Below are positions 56,581 to 64,000 of a DNA stretch of 64,000 nucleotides, in pieces (within the stretch, counting starts at the first letter, position 1; each line of letters opens with the position of its first letter). The notes beneath the pieces are model-generated. The model made no database searches, had not been told where the DNA came from, and was given only the letters and a program-made list of their open reading frames with translations. Source of the DNA: Nonomuraea terrae (lineage in GTDB: Bacteria; Actinomycetota; Actinomycetes; Streptosporangiales; Streptosporangiaceae). Where the stretch lies: assembly GCF_004348995.1 (NCBI RefSeq), contig NZ_SMKQ01000017.1, positions 1 to 64,000 on the forward strand, written 5' to 3'. The translations under genes and the position numbers were made by a program.

Positions 56581-58368
56581 ATGACGTCTCGTTCCTTACT
56601 CCGGCTGGCGCTTGCCGGAGCCGTCACCTCGGGTGCGGTCCTGCTGGCCACCCTCCCGGCGAACGCGAGCAAGGCCCCTCCGACGGTCCCCGTCCGGCTG
56701 CTCGCGCTCAACGACTTCCACGGCAACCTCGAGCCCCCGACCGGCTCCTCCGGCCGCATGGTGGACGAGCACGGCAACACGGTCGACGCGGGCGGCGCCG
56801 CGTACGTGGCCACGCACATGAAGGCCCTGACCGACCGCAACACCATCGCCGTGGCCCAGGGCGACCTCATCGGCGCCTCCCCGCTGATCTCGGCCGCCTA
56901 CCACGACGAGCCGTCGATCGAGTTCATGGACAAGGTGGGCCTCAAGGTGGCCGCGGTCGGCAACCACGAGTTCGACGAGGGCTACACCGAGCTGCGCCGC
57001 ATCATGAACGGCGGCTGCCACCCGGTCGACGGCTGCTCCCCCGCCGGCACGTGGAAGGGCGCCGGGTTCGACTATGTGGGCGCGAACGTGCTGTTCAAGA
57101 ACCCGCACGAGAAGACCGACGCGCTCGCCGCGCTCGGCGGCGCCGACTCGGCCGAGGTCAAGAACCTCCTGGACGGCTGGGGCGTGCCCGCGCTGCCGCC
57201 GGTCAGCGTCAAGTGGATGAACGGCGTCCCGATCGGCTTCATCGGCCTGGTCACGCAGACCACGCCGAACATCGTCACGAGCGAGGGCATCAAGGACCTC
57301 AAGTTCGTGGACGAGGTCAAGGCCGCCGACGTCGCCTCCAAGCTGCTCAAGCTCGTGGGCGTCAAGGCCCAGGTCGTGCTGGTGCACGAGGGCGACCAGG
57401 TGAACGCCGGCCAGTCGCCGGACGCCTGTGCCGCCACCCCCGGGGCCGGCAACCGCATCGCCACGCAGGTGGACCCGGAGATCGACCTGATCCTCAGCGG
57501 CCACTCCCACCAGGCGTACCTGTGCACGGTCAAGGACCCGGCGGGCGGGGACCGGCTGTACTCGCAGGGCGGTTCGTTCGGACGCGTGATCACGCAGGTC
57601 GACCTGAAGGTGAACACCAGGAGCCGCGACATCGTGCGCTCCTCGGTGGTCGCCGACAACCACGTCGTGACCCGTACGGTCGCCCCGGACCGGGAGATCT
57701 CCGCGTTCGTGCAGACGTGGAAGGACCGCGTGGCGCCCGTCGCCAACCGGGCGGTCGGCACGATCACCGGTGACATCACCAGCACCGCGGGGCCGTCCGG
57801 CGAGTCGCCGCTCGGCAACCTGATCGCCGACGCGCAGCTGGCCGCCACCCGGACCGGCGGCAACGCCCAGATCGCCCTGATGAACCCGGGCGGCGTACGG
57901 GCCTCGCTGTCCTACGCCGGCTCGCCGGCCGGTGAGGGCGACGGCGTCGTCACGTACGGCGAGGCGTTCACGGTGCAGCCGTTCAACAACCTCATGCAGG
58001 TGGTCACGCTGACCGGGGCGCAGCTGAAGACGGTGCTGGAGCAGCAGTTCACCGGCGGCCCGAACAACCAGGCGTTCACCAAGATCCTGCAGCCGTCGGC
58101 GAACTTCACCTACTCCTACAGCGCGAGCGCTCCCTGGGGCTCGAAGGTCTCCGACATGAGGATCGACGGAGTTCCGGTGACCGACACGCAGACCGTCAGG
58201 GTCGCGGCGAACAACTTCCTCGTGGGCGGCGGCGACGCGTTCCTCGCCTTCACCGAGGGGACCGACCTGTGGAGCGGGCCGCTGGACATCGACGCCTTCG
58301 TCGACTACCTCGGCCAGAACAACCCCATCGCTCCGCCCGCCACGAACCGCATCACGGTCGCCGGCTGA
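56581..58368 (+). CDS. Secreted 5'-nucleotidase / UDP-sugar hydrolase
   Basis: This 595-residue protein has a signal peptide (SLLRLALAGAVTSGAVLLAT then LPANAS), a metallophosphatase domain (LLALNDFHGNLEPP, VAQGDLIGAS, VGNHEFDEGY, SGHSHQAYLC) and the 5'-nucleotidase C-terminal domain (ESPLGNLIADAQLAATR, MNPGGVRASLSY, FNNLMQVVTLTGAQL). It hydrolyses extracellular nucleotides to recover phosphate and nucleosides. The nearby PHO-box-controlled pit operon makes a phosphate-scavenging role likely. A strong terminator follows. Confidence 0.93.
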   Translation: MTSRSLLRLALAGAVTSGAVLLATLPANASKAPPTVPVRLLALNDFHGNLEPPTGSSGRMVDEHGNTVDAGGAAYVATHMKALTDRNTIAVAQGDLIGASPLISAAYHDEPSIEFMDKVGLKVAAVGNHEFDEGYTELRRIMNGGCHPVDGCSPAGTWKGAGFDYVGANVLFKNPHEKTDALAALGGADSAEVKNLLDGWGVPALPPVSVKWMNGVPIGFIGLVTQTTPNIVTSEGIKDLKFVDEVKAADVASKLLKLVGVKAQVVLVHEGDQVNAGQSPDACAATPGAGNRIATQVDPEIDLILSGHSHQAYLCTVKDPAGGDRLYSQGGSFGRVITQVDLKVNTRSRDIVRSSVVADNHVVTRTVAPDREISAFVQTWKDRVAPVANRAVGTITGDITSTAGPSGESPLGNLIADAQLAATRTGGNAQIALMNPGGVRASLSYAGSPAGEGDGVVTYGEAFTVQPFNNLMQVVTLTGAQLKTVLEQQFTGGPNNQAFTKILQPSANFTYSYSASAPWGSKVSDMRIDGVPVTDTQTVRVAANNFLVGGGDAFLAFTEGTDLWSGPLDIDAFVDYLGQNNPIAPPATNRITVAG

Positions 58369-58376
58369 CCACCCAT

Positions 58377-58418
58377 GGCTCCCGACTGGGTTCCCTGACG
58401 GGACCCCAGTCGGGAGCC
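58377..58418 (+). terminator. Strong terminator of the 5'-nucleotidase gene
   Basis: GGCTCCCGACTGGG pairs with CCCAGTCGGGAGCC (14 perfect pairs) around a 14-base loop, starting nine bases after the stop codon. Confidence 0.85.
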
Positions 58419-58449
58419 AGAGGACGGGCCGCATGGTAGGTCTGTCGCC

Positions 58450-58998
58450 ATGGAATTCTTCTGTTATCACCGCGATCGGCCTGATTCCGCGGCGCTGCGC
58501 GACGAACTGGTGGAAGAGCACTGGTCCTACATGGACCGATACGAGGCGGAGCTGATCGCCCGTGGCCCGACCTTGGTCCGCGGCGGCGACACGGCCACCG
58601 GCAGCGTGCACATCGTCGACCTGCCGGATGTCGCCACCGCGCGTGCGTTCGTCTTCGACGAGCCCAACTACCAGGCCGGTGTGTACCGGGACGTGGTGTT
58701 GCGCCGATGGCGCAACGTGCTGGGGCGGACCATGTGGGATTTCCCTGGCGGCCGGGACGGCGGCAACCGGTATCTGGTGCTGGGCCTCGGCTCCGGGCAG
58801 GCCGCCGACCTCGACCCGCCGTCCGACCGGGACGAGCTGATCGCGTATGGGCCGCTGCTGTCCGACGACGGCACCACCTGGCTGGGTACGGCGGCACTGA
58901 CGCGGGCGCCGGACCCGGAGGCGGCACGCGCCGTCCTGACCCCGGACAGGTACGCCGACATCGAGGTCCACGACTGGCAGTTCGGCGGGCGGCGGTGA
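58450..58998 (+). CDS. YciI-like protein
   Basis: This 182-residue protein begins MEFFCYHRDRPDSAALRDEL then VEEHWSYMDRYEAELIARGP, with TGSVHIVDLPDVATARAFVF and DEPNYQAGVYRDVVLRRW. These are the YciI/ferredoxin-like fold marks. The second half (RYLVLGLGSGQ, ELIAYGPLLSDDGTTWLGTA) looks like a diverged second unit. Function is unknown; YciI proteins resemble muconolactone isomerase. Confidence 0.75.
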   Translation: MEFFCYHRDRPDSAALRDELVEEHWSYMDRYEAELIARGPTLVRGGDTATGSVHIVDLPDVATARAFVFDEPNYQAGVYRDVVLRRWRNVLGRTMWDFPGGRDGGNRYLVLGLGSGQAADLDPPSDRDELIAYGPLLSDDGTTWLGTAALTRAPDPEAARAVLTPDRYADIEVHDWQFGGRR

Positions 58999-59004
58999 CG
59001 AGGC

Positions 59005-59313
59005 CTATGCGTCCTTCCAGGCCAGCCACTTGCGCTCGATCTCACCGGTGAGGTCGACCCCGTGGTGGCGGGCCATCAGCACCACGTGGCACAGCACGTC
59101 GGCCAGTTCCTCGCGGAACCCCGCGTCGAGCTCCTCGTCCGTGCGGCCCTTCCGCCTGGCCCGGCCGGTACGCATCAGGAACGCCTGCGTGAGCTCGCCC
59201 ATCTCCTCCTGGAGCTTGAGCAGGAACCAGGTGTCGTCACGCTCGATGCCGACGTGCGCGGCGTAGCGGCGGGAGATGGACTCGATCTCGTCGGAGAGCT
59301 CGCGCAGATCCAT
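59005..59313 (-). CDS. MazG-like nucleotide pyrophosphohydrolase
   Basis: This 102-residue protein begins MDLRELSDEIESISRRYAAH and has FLLKLQEEMGELTQAFLMRT and FREELADVLCHVVLMARHHG. These contain the EExxE and ExxD helical metal-binding motifs of the all-alpha NTP pyrophosphatases. It would hydrolyse aberrant nucleotides. ATG 59311-59313. It lies just downstream of the sensor kinase gene on the same strand. Confidence 0.85.
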   Translation of the reverse strand: MDLRELSDEIESISRRYAAHVGIERDDTWFLLKLQEEMGELTQAFLMRTGRARRKGRTDEELDAGFREELADVLCHVVLMARHHGVDLTGEIERKWLAWKDA

Positions 59314-59336
59314 GCCCAAAGTGTAGAGCCGGGGGT

Positions 59337-60698
59337 TCAGACGCCCTCGTACAGCGGGATGACGGCGACGAAGCGGGCGCCCGGGTGGTGGTCGGCCACC
59401 GTGAGGCTGCCGCCGTGGGCGGCGACGATCTCCCTCGACAGCGGCAGCCCGAGCCCGCTGCCGCCCTTGTCCTTCGCCCTGGCGCTCTCCAGCCGGGTGA
59501 ACCGCTCGAACACCCGGTCCCGGTCTTCCGGCGCGATGCCGTCGCCGTCGTCGGTGACCGTCACGACCACCTGCCCCTGGTGTACGGACACCTCCACCTC
59601 GATCCGGGTGGCGGCGTGCCGGGTGGCGTTGTCGAGCAGGTTGGTCAGCAGCCGGTCGAGCTGCACCGGCGAGCCGCAGACCGGTGCGGTGGTGCACAGC
59701 CGCAGGAAGATCGGCACGCGGCCGCACTCGCGATCGCGTGCCTGGTCCTTCACCATGCGGCAGATGTCGACCACCCGGCGCGGCGCGACGGCGCCGGCGT
59801 CGAGCCTGGCCAGCATCAGCAGCTCGTCGATGATCGTGGCCAGGCGGTCGGCTGCGGCCAGGGTCCGCGCGCCGGTGGCCTTCCAGTCGGTCTCGTCGGG
59901 GTAGGCGTTGGCGACCTCCAGCTGGGTGCGCAGCGCGGAGACCGGGCTGCGCAGCTCGTGGGAGGCGTCGGCGACGAAGCGGCGCTGCGTCTCGGCGGAA
60001 CGTTCCAAACGGTCGAGGGTGTGGTTGGTGGTGCGGGCCAGGGCGTTGATCTCGTCGCCGGTGTCGGGCACGGGGACGCGCCGGCTGATGTCGCGCCCGG
60101 TGATCTCGGCCAGCTCGGCGCTGATGCGCTCGACCGGGCGCAGGGCCGACCCGACCGCGGCCCAGGTGATGGCGCCGACGATCACGAGCACGATCGGGGA
60201 CCCGACGAACACGAACAGGTCGATCCAGGCGAGCGCCCGGTCGACGTCGGACAGGGAGGAGGCGCCGTACACGGTGACGGGGCCGTCGGGCGTCTCCACG
60301 GTGACGGCCTGGACCAGGTAGTGGATCTCCGGCTCCGAGCCGTTGGCCGCTGTTCGCTCGACGGTCGTGATCGTGTCGGGCGCGCCGGGCCGGAACTCCG
60401 TCAGGTGAGCGTCCTGCAGAGCCGTGGCGGGAGTGGAGGCGATGATCCGGCCGTCCGACGACATGACGCGCAGGAAATGGATGCGGGCCGGTGGGGTGAG
60501 CACGGTGGGAAGGTCTCCCGCCCGCGCCTCGGCCGCCACCCGCCGCACGGCCAGCTCGACTCTGCTGTGGACGACGCCGTAGAGGTTGTCGGGCACGGTG
60601 GACAGCGTGAGGGAGGACCCGGCGGCGAGGACGGCGGCGACCACCAGGATCGCGATCGTGGTCAGGCGACCCCGAATAGAACGCGGAAACCGCGCCAT
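59337..60698 (-). CDS. Sensor histidine kinase without an adjacent response regulator
   Basis: This ~453-residue membrane kinase has two membrane segments (RLTTIAILVVAAVLAAGSSL; WIDLFVFVGSPIVLVIVGAI) around an extracellular sensor, a HAMP domain (ALRPVERISAELAEITGRDI), the H-box ADASHELRSPVSALR, the N-box LLTNLLDNATRHA, and G-boxes DDGDGIAPEDR and GGSGLGLPLSREIVAAHGG. It should autophosphorylate in response to an unknown signal. Neither neighbour is a response regulator, unusual for this type. Start ATG 60698 or 60731. Confidence 0.9.
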   Translation of the reverse strand: MARFPRSIRGRLTTIAILVVAAVLAAGSSLTLSTVPDNLYGVVHSRVELAVRRVAAEARAGDLPTVLTPPARIHFLRVMSSDGRIIASTPATALQDAHLTEFRPGAPDTITTVERTAANGSEPEIHYLVQAVTVETPDGPVTVYGASSLSDVDRALAWIDLFVFVGSPIVLVIVGAITWAAVGSALRPVERISAELAEITGRDISRRVPVPDTGDEINALARTTNHTLDRLERSAETQRRFVADASHELRSPVSALRTQLEVANAYPDETDWKATGARTLAAADRLATIIDELLMLARLDAGAVAPRRVVDICRMVKDQARDRECGRVPIFLRLCTTAPVCGSPVQLDRLLTNLLDNATRHAATRIEVEVSVHQGQVVVTVTDDGDGIAPEDRDRVFERFTRLESARAKDKGGSGLGLPLSREIVAAHGGSLTVADHHPGARFVAVIPLYEGV

Positions 60699-60937
60699 CT
60701 TCCCACCCCCGTGCCTCACTGCGAGTGACATCTACCCGCTCAGGGCGATCGCAACATGACAGCTGCTGATCTGGCCTTATACCGATCGAGGAGATGGGGA
60801 CTGGATACGCTGAGTGTATATACCCGGCCTTGACCGGGAGGCGACCGGGCTCCGCCCCCGCGCCTTACGCCCGTGGCGATTCCGCTGAGGGCGTGGACGC
60901 CTTCCGCCCGGGCGATCCGGCGGCCAGGGTGGGTGCC

Positions 60938-61921
60938 ATGAGGGTTCTGGTGCTGGGCGGTACGGAGTTCGTCGGGCGGGCGGTCGTCGAAGAGGCGCGC
61001 GCGATGGGGTGGCAGGTGACGACGTTCAACCGCGGCAGCCACAAGCCGCCCGCGGGGGTGACGGCGTTGCGCGGCGACCGGTCGCTCCCCGGCGGGCTGG
61101 CGGCGCTGGAGCACGGCGAGTGGGACGTCGTGGTCGACACCTGGTCCTGGGCGCCTTCGGCGGTCCGCGACTCCGCCGCGCTGCTGGCCGATCGGGCGGG
61201 TCACTACGTCTACGTCTCCAGCCGCTCGGTCTACGCCGACGGGGCGGGGTTCGGGGCCGACGAGAGCGCGCCCGTGGTGGCGGCCTCGCCCGACGACGGC
61301 GACGGCGACTACGCGAAGAACAAGGCGGGCGCCGAGCTGGGCGCCGTGGCGGCGTTCGGGGGGCGGGCGCTGCTGGCCCGCGCGGGGCTCGTCCTGGGGC
61401 CGTACGAGAACATCGGGCGGCTGCCGTGGTGGCTGAACCGGATCGCGCGCGGCGGCCCGGTGGTCGCGCCGGCGCCGACCGGTCTGGGGCTGCAGTACGT
61501 CGACGCCCGCGACCTGGCGCGGTGGTGCCTGGAGGCGGCCGGACGCGGCGTGGGCGGTGCGTTCAACGTGGTGAGCCCGCCGGGGTTCACCACGATGGGC
61601 GAGCTGCTCGACACCTGTGTGCGGGTGACCGGGGGCGACGCGGAGCTGCGCTGGATCGGCGCCGACCGGCTGCTGGCCGAGGGCGTGCGGCCGTGGATCG
61701 ACCTGCCGATCTGGCTGACGGGCGACGACCACGCCTACATGCACGGGGGCGACGTGTCACGGGCGGTCGCGGCGGGGCTGCGGTGCCGTCCGGTGGCGGA
61801 GACGGTGGCCGACACCTGGGCCTGGCTGCGCGGCATCGGCGGCGCGGCGCCCATGCGTCCCGACCGGCCCCGGGTGGGGCTCGACCCCGCGATGGAGGCC
61901 CGGCTACTCGAGCGCGGCTGA
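60938..61921 (+). CDS. NAD-dependent epimerase/dehydratase family protein
   Basis: This 327-residue extended SDR begins MRVLVLGGTEFVGRAVVEEA with the cofactor motif GGTEFVG. It has HYVYVSSRSVYADGAG and GDYAKNKAGAELGAVAAFGG; the catalytic Tyr-x-x-x-Lys reads YAKNK. The C-terminal GLQYVDARDLARWCLEAAGR and GGAFNVVSPPGFTTMGELLD are typical of sugar-nucleotide-type reductases. The ATG at 60938 is used since upstream codons lack similarity. Its end overlaps the convergent MFS gene by 18 bases. Confidence 0.87.
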   Translation: MRVLVLGGTEFVGRAVVEEARAMGWQVTTFNRGSHKPPAGVTALRGDRSLPGGLAALEHGEWDVVVDTWSWAPSAVRDSAALLADRAGHYVYVSSRSVYADGAGFGADESAPVVAASPDDGDGDYAKNKAGAELGAVAAFGGRALLARAGLVLGPYENIGRLPWWLNRIARGGPVVAPAPTGLGLQYVDARDLARWCLEAAGRGVGGAFNVVSPPGFTTMGELLDTCVRVTGGDAELRWIGADRLLAEGVRPWIDLPIWLTGDDHAYMHGGDVSRAVAAGLRCRPVAETVADTWAWLRGIGGAAPMRPDRPRVGLDPAMEARLLERG

Positions 61922-63316
61922 GCGCGCTTCCATGGTCGTGCGTACGAGGTCGTAGCAGGCGGCCAGGAGCGCGATCCCCACCGAGACGAGCACGACGAGC
62001 AGCCCGTGCCGGAACGCCGTCGACCAGCCCTCCCCCAGCGAGCCGAAGAACGTCGAGCCGGCCGCCGCGATGCCGATGGCCGAGCCGAGCCGCTGGCCCG
62101 TCTGGAGCACGCCGGCCGCGCTGCCGCCGCCCTCGGGCGGCACCTCGGAGAGCGTGATGGCCTGGTTGGGCGAGATCACCAGGCCGCTGCCCATGCCCGC
62201 CAGCAGCAGCGGCAGCGCGGTGGCCAGGCCCACGTGCTGGCCGGGCACGAGGTAGGTGGCGCCCATGGTGGCGGCCAGCCCGGCGATCACCATGGTCAGC
62301 CCGACGGCGGTCAGCCACCGCCCGGCCTTCCACACGAGCCGGCCGCCGACCACCGCGGCCGAGGCCGAGCCGAGCGCGAACGGCGTGATCGACAGCCCGG
62401 CCAGCAGAGGGCTGTAACCGTGGCCGCTCTGCAGGTAGAGCGTGAAGGCGAAGAAGATGCCGGTGAACCCGGCGAAGTAGAACAGCGCGATCGTCGACCC
62501 CAGCCGGTACGACCGCTTCCTGAACAACGTCAGGTCGACCAGCGGCTCACGCCCGTAGTAACGCTCCCAGACGACGAACCCGGCCAGGATCAGCAGCGCG
62601 GCCGGCACGAGCAGCCACTTGGCCTCGCCCTCCCACTGGTTGCGCTGGACGAACGGCAGCAGCAGCCCGGCGACGCCGACGCCGAGCAGCAGCACGCCCA
62701 CCAGGTCCATGCTCTCGTGGCGGCGCACGGTCACCGGGCGGGGCAGCAGTCGCCAGGCCAGCGGCAGCAGCACGGCCCCGATCGGCAGGTTGACCAGGAA
62801 CACCCACCGCCACCCGTGGTCGGCCCCGAACACGGTCACCAGCGTGCCGCCGATCAGCGGCCCGGCGGCCGTGGACACCCCGATGGTGGCGCCGAGCGCG
62901 CCGAAGGCCCGGCCGCGTTCGTACCCCTGGAACATCTGCTGGATCAGGCCGGAGACCTGCGGGTTGAGCATGCCGGCGGCCATGCCCTGGATCAGGCGGG
63001 CCACGATGAGCACGTTCATGTTCCAGGCGAAGCCGCAGGCGGCGCTGGCGAGGGTGAAGAGCACCACGCCCCACATGAAGATGGTGCGGCGGCTCCTGGC
63101 GTCGCCCAGCCGCCCGGCCGGGACGAGGAGCAACCCGAACGTGAGCGCGTAGCCGGACAACGTCCACTGCAGGCCGTCGTCCGAGGCCTGCAGACCGTCG
63201 CGGATCGACGGCAGCGCCACGTTGACGATGCTGACGTCGAGGCCGGTCATGAACGCGGCCGTCAGGCACACGGCCAGCGCACGTCTGCGGTTGTCGCCCC
63301 CGGACACCCCCATCAC
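61904..63316 (-). CDS. MFS transporter, DHA2 (drug:H+ antiporter-2) type
   Basis: This 470-residue protein has about fourteen membrane segments, motif A-like GRLGDARSRRTIFMWGVVLF, the N-terminal AAFMTGLDVSIVNVALPSIR typical of EmrB/QacA transporters, and IGVSTAAGPLIGGTLV (motif C). It exports drugs or metabolites. No regulator is adjacent except the divergent NCS1 gene region. Start ATG 63316 or 63313. Confidence 0.9.
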   Translation of the reverse strand: MMGVSGGDNRRRALAVCLTAAFMTGLDVSIVNVALPSIRDGLQASDDGLQWTLSGYALTFGLLLVPAGRLGDARSRRTIFMWGVVLFTLASAACGFAWNMNVLIVARLIQGMAAGMLNPQVSGLIQQMFQGYERGRAFGALGATIGVSTAAGPLIGGTLVTVFGADHGWRWVFLVNLPIGAVLLPLAWRLLPRPVTVRRHESMDLVGVLLLGVGVAGLLLPFVQRNQWEGEAKWLLVPAALLILAGFVVWERYYGREPLVDLTLFRKRSYRLGSTIALFYFAGFTGIFFAFTLYLQSGHGYSPLLAGLSITPFALGSASAAVVGGRLVWKAGRWLTAVGLTMVIAGLAATMGATYLVPGQHVGLATALPLLLAGMGSGLVISPNQAITLSEVPPEGGGSAAGVLQTGQRLGSAIGIAAAGSTFFGSLGEGWSTAFRHGLLVVLVSVGIALLAACYDLVRTTMEARSAALE

Positions 63317-63397
63317 GGCACCTCTCCGTGTTGTCTCTTCACCCCCTCAAGGATCACAAACTTCCTTTTCCCGCCATACGCCGGGTACCGTCCGATC

Positions 63398-64000
63398 ATG
63401 GACACGATGGCGGTGGAGCAGAACGGCATCAACGCCGTCCCCGAGGGCGAGCGCCATGGCCGGCCGCGCGACCTGTTCTGGCCCTGGGCGGGCTCCAACC
63501 TGTCGCTGTTCGGCGTCGCGTTCGGCGTGTACATCGTCGGGCTCGGGCTCGGCGTGATCCCCGCGATCGTCACCGGGGCACTCGGGTACGCGCTGTCGTT
63601 CCTGCTCGTCGGCCTGGTCGCGGTCGGCGGCAGCCGCTCGGGCGTGCCGACGATGACGCTGGGCCGGGCCCCGTTCGGCTACCAGGGCAACAAGCTGCCC
63701 ACCCTCTTCTCGTACGTCTCCAACGTGGGCTGGGAGATCGTGCTGGTCACGCTGGCCGCGCAGGCCGGCGCGGCCATCCTCGCGCGCCTCGCGCCCGGCG
63801 TCCCCGCCGCCACGGCCACCGCCGTCTGCTTCGCCGTCGCCGCCCTCGTGGTGATCGCGGTCGGCGTGTACGGCCACGCGATGATCATGGTGGTGCAGCG
63901 TTACCTGACGTACGCGTTCGTGGTGCTGACGGTCGTCTACATGGTCCTCATGGCGCCGAGGCTCGGCGGGTCGCTGGCGAGCACGGCGGGGCCGGGCGAG
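63398..64000 (+). CDS. NCS1-family (cytosine/purine permease-like) transporter, cut by the window end
   Basis: From ATG 63398 the frame stays open for 201 codons to the last base. It starts MDTMAVEQNGINAVPEGERH and has GSNLSLFGVAFGVYIVGLGL, VPTMTLGRAPFGYQGNKLPT and SNVGWEIVLVTLAAQA, as in CodB-like nucleobase:cation symporters (conserved SR.GVP.M...R..FG). About five membrane helices are visible. The C-terminal half lies beyond the window. It is divergent from the DHA2 transporter gene. Confidence 0.87.
   Translation, partial: MDTMAVEQNGINAVPEGERHGRPRDLFWPWAGSNLSLFGVAFGVYIVGLGLGVIPAIVTGALGYALSFLLVGLVAVGGSRSGVPTMTLGRAPFGYQGNKLPTLFSYVSNVGWEIVLVTLAAQAGAAILARLAPGVPAATATAVCFAVAALVVIAVGVYGHAMIMVVQRYLTYAFVVLTVVYMVLMAPRLGGSLASTAGPGE

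Noticed and set aside
56596-58971. 791-codon minus-strand frame opposite the 5'-nucleotidase
   Set aside because: Antisense to a clearly conserved secreted enzyme; no recognisable motif.

Overview
The window is high-GC DNA with strong codon bias from an actinomycete. A mycothiol synthase gene, an AICE-type integrative element, WYL, MmyB and GntR regulators, and GTG/TTG starts behind GGAGG-like ribosome sites all point there. A Streptosporangiales host (Nonomuraea or a relative) is my best guess, but the sequence alone does not prove it.

Region 1 (1-15.4 kb) is accessory DNA with debris. It opens with the tail of an IS30-family transposase. A catabolic cluster follows (enoyl-CoA hydratase, alpha/beta hydrolase with a frameshift, zinc alcohol dehydrogenase and aldehyde dehydrogenase remnants) that collides with an IclR remnant. 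Then come small intact stress and defence-type genes: a WYL regulator/DinB/VOC set, a methyltransferase, an SDR, a SnoaL-like protein behind a promoter matching the ECF41 consensus, two GNAT acetyltransferases, a two-domain VOC protein, an MFS exporter, and a luciferase-like gene cut off at a dispersed ~90-bp repeat.

Region 2 (15.46-53.04 kb) is the most striking part. A single complete tRNA-Gly(CCC) gene lies at 52968-53038 on the minus strand. Its 3' 41 bases recur in the same orientation at 42145, 41121, 39860, 36927, 35086 and 32140 (near-identical) and at 15461 (decayed). Most copies follow a hairpin, and most are followed by 11-bp-spaced repeats that look like integrase arm sites. The segment next to the tRNA gene (42.2-53.0 kb) is a complete AICE: Imm21-like protein, DUF5919-type regulator plus inositol-monophosphatase-like protein, GntR repressor with operator repeats, DUF5713 protein, FtsK/TraB transfer ATPase, RepSA-type initiator, excisionase and tyrosine integrase. 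The other segments look like CIME-type relics, some only ~1 kb with a single gene or gene pair: a PIN toxin-antitoxin pair, an M28 peptidase with a broken DedA gene, a methyltransferase, an epimerase with its MmyB regulator and a broken HigB-like toxin, an NmrA-like reductase, and an unknown protein. Within the oldest part (15.5-32.1 kb) lie a decayed second DUF5919 gene, a DNA glycosylase, an SDR lacking its catalytic residues, an integrase stub, a secreted BNR-repeat protein, a five-gene sugar ABC cluster, a TetR/glycosyltransferase/esterase set around a long palindromic operator, and an orphan atpF-like gene.

Region 3 (53.1-64 kb) looks like stable chromosome: dCTP deaminase, a DUF47-pit phosphate uptake operon behind four 11-bp PHO-box repeats, mycothiol synthase, a secreted 5'-nucleotidase, a YciI-like protein, a MazG-like pyrophosphohydrolase, a sensor kinase without a partner, an epimerase, a DHA2-type MFS transporter, and the start of an NCS1 (cytosine-permease-like) transporter that runs off the window.
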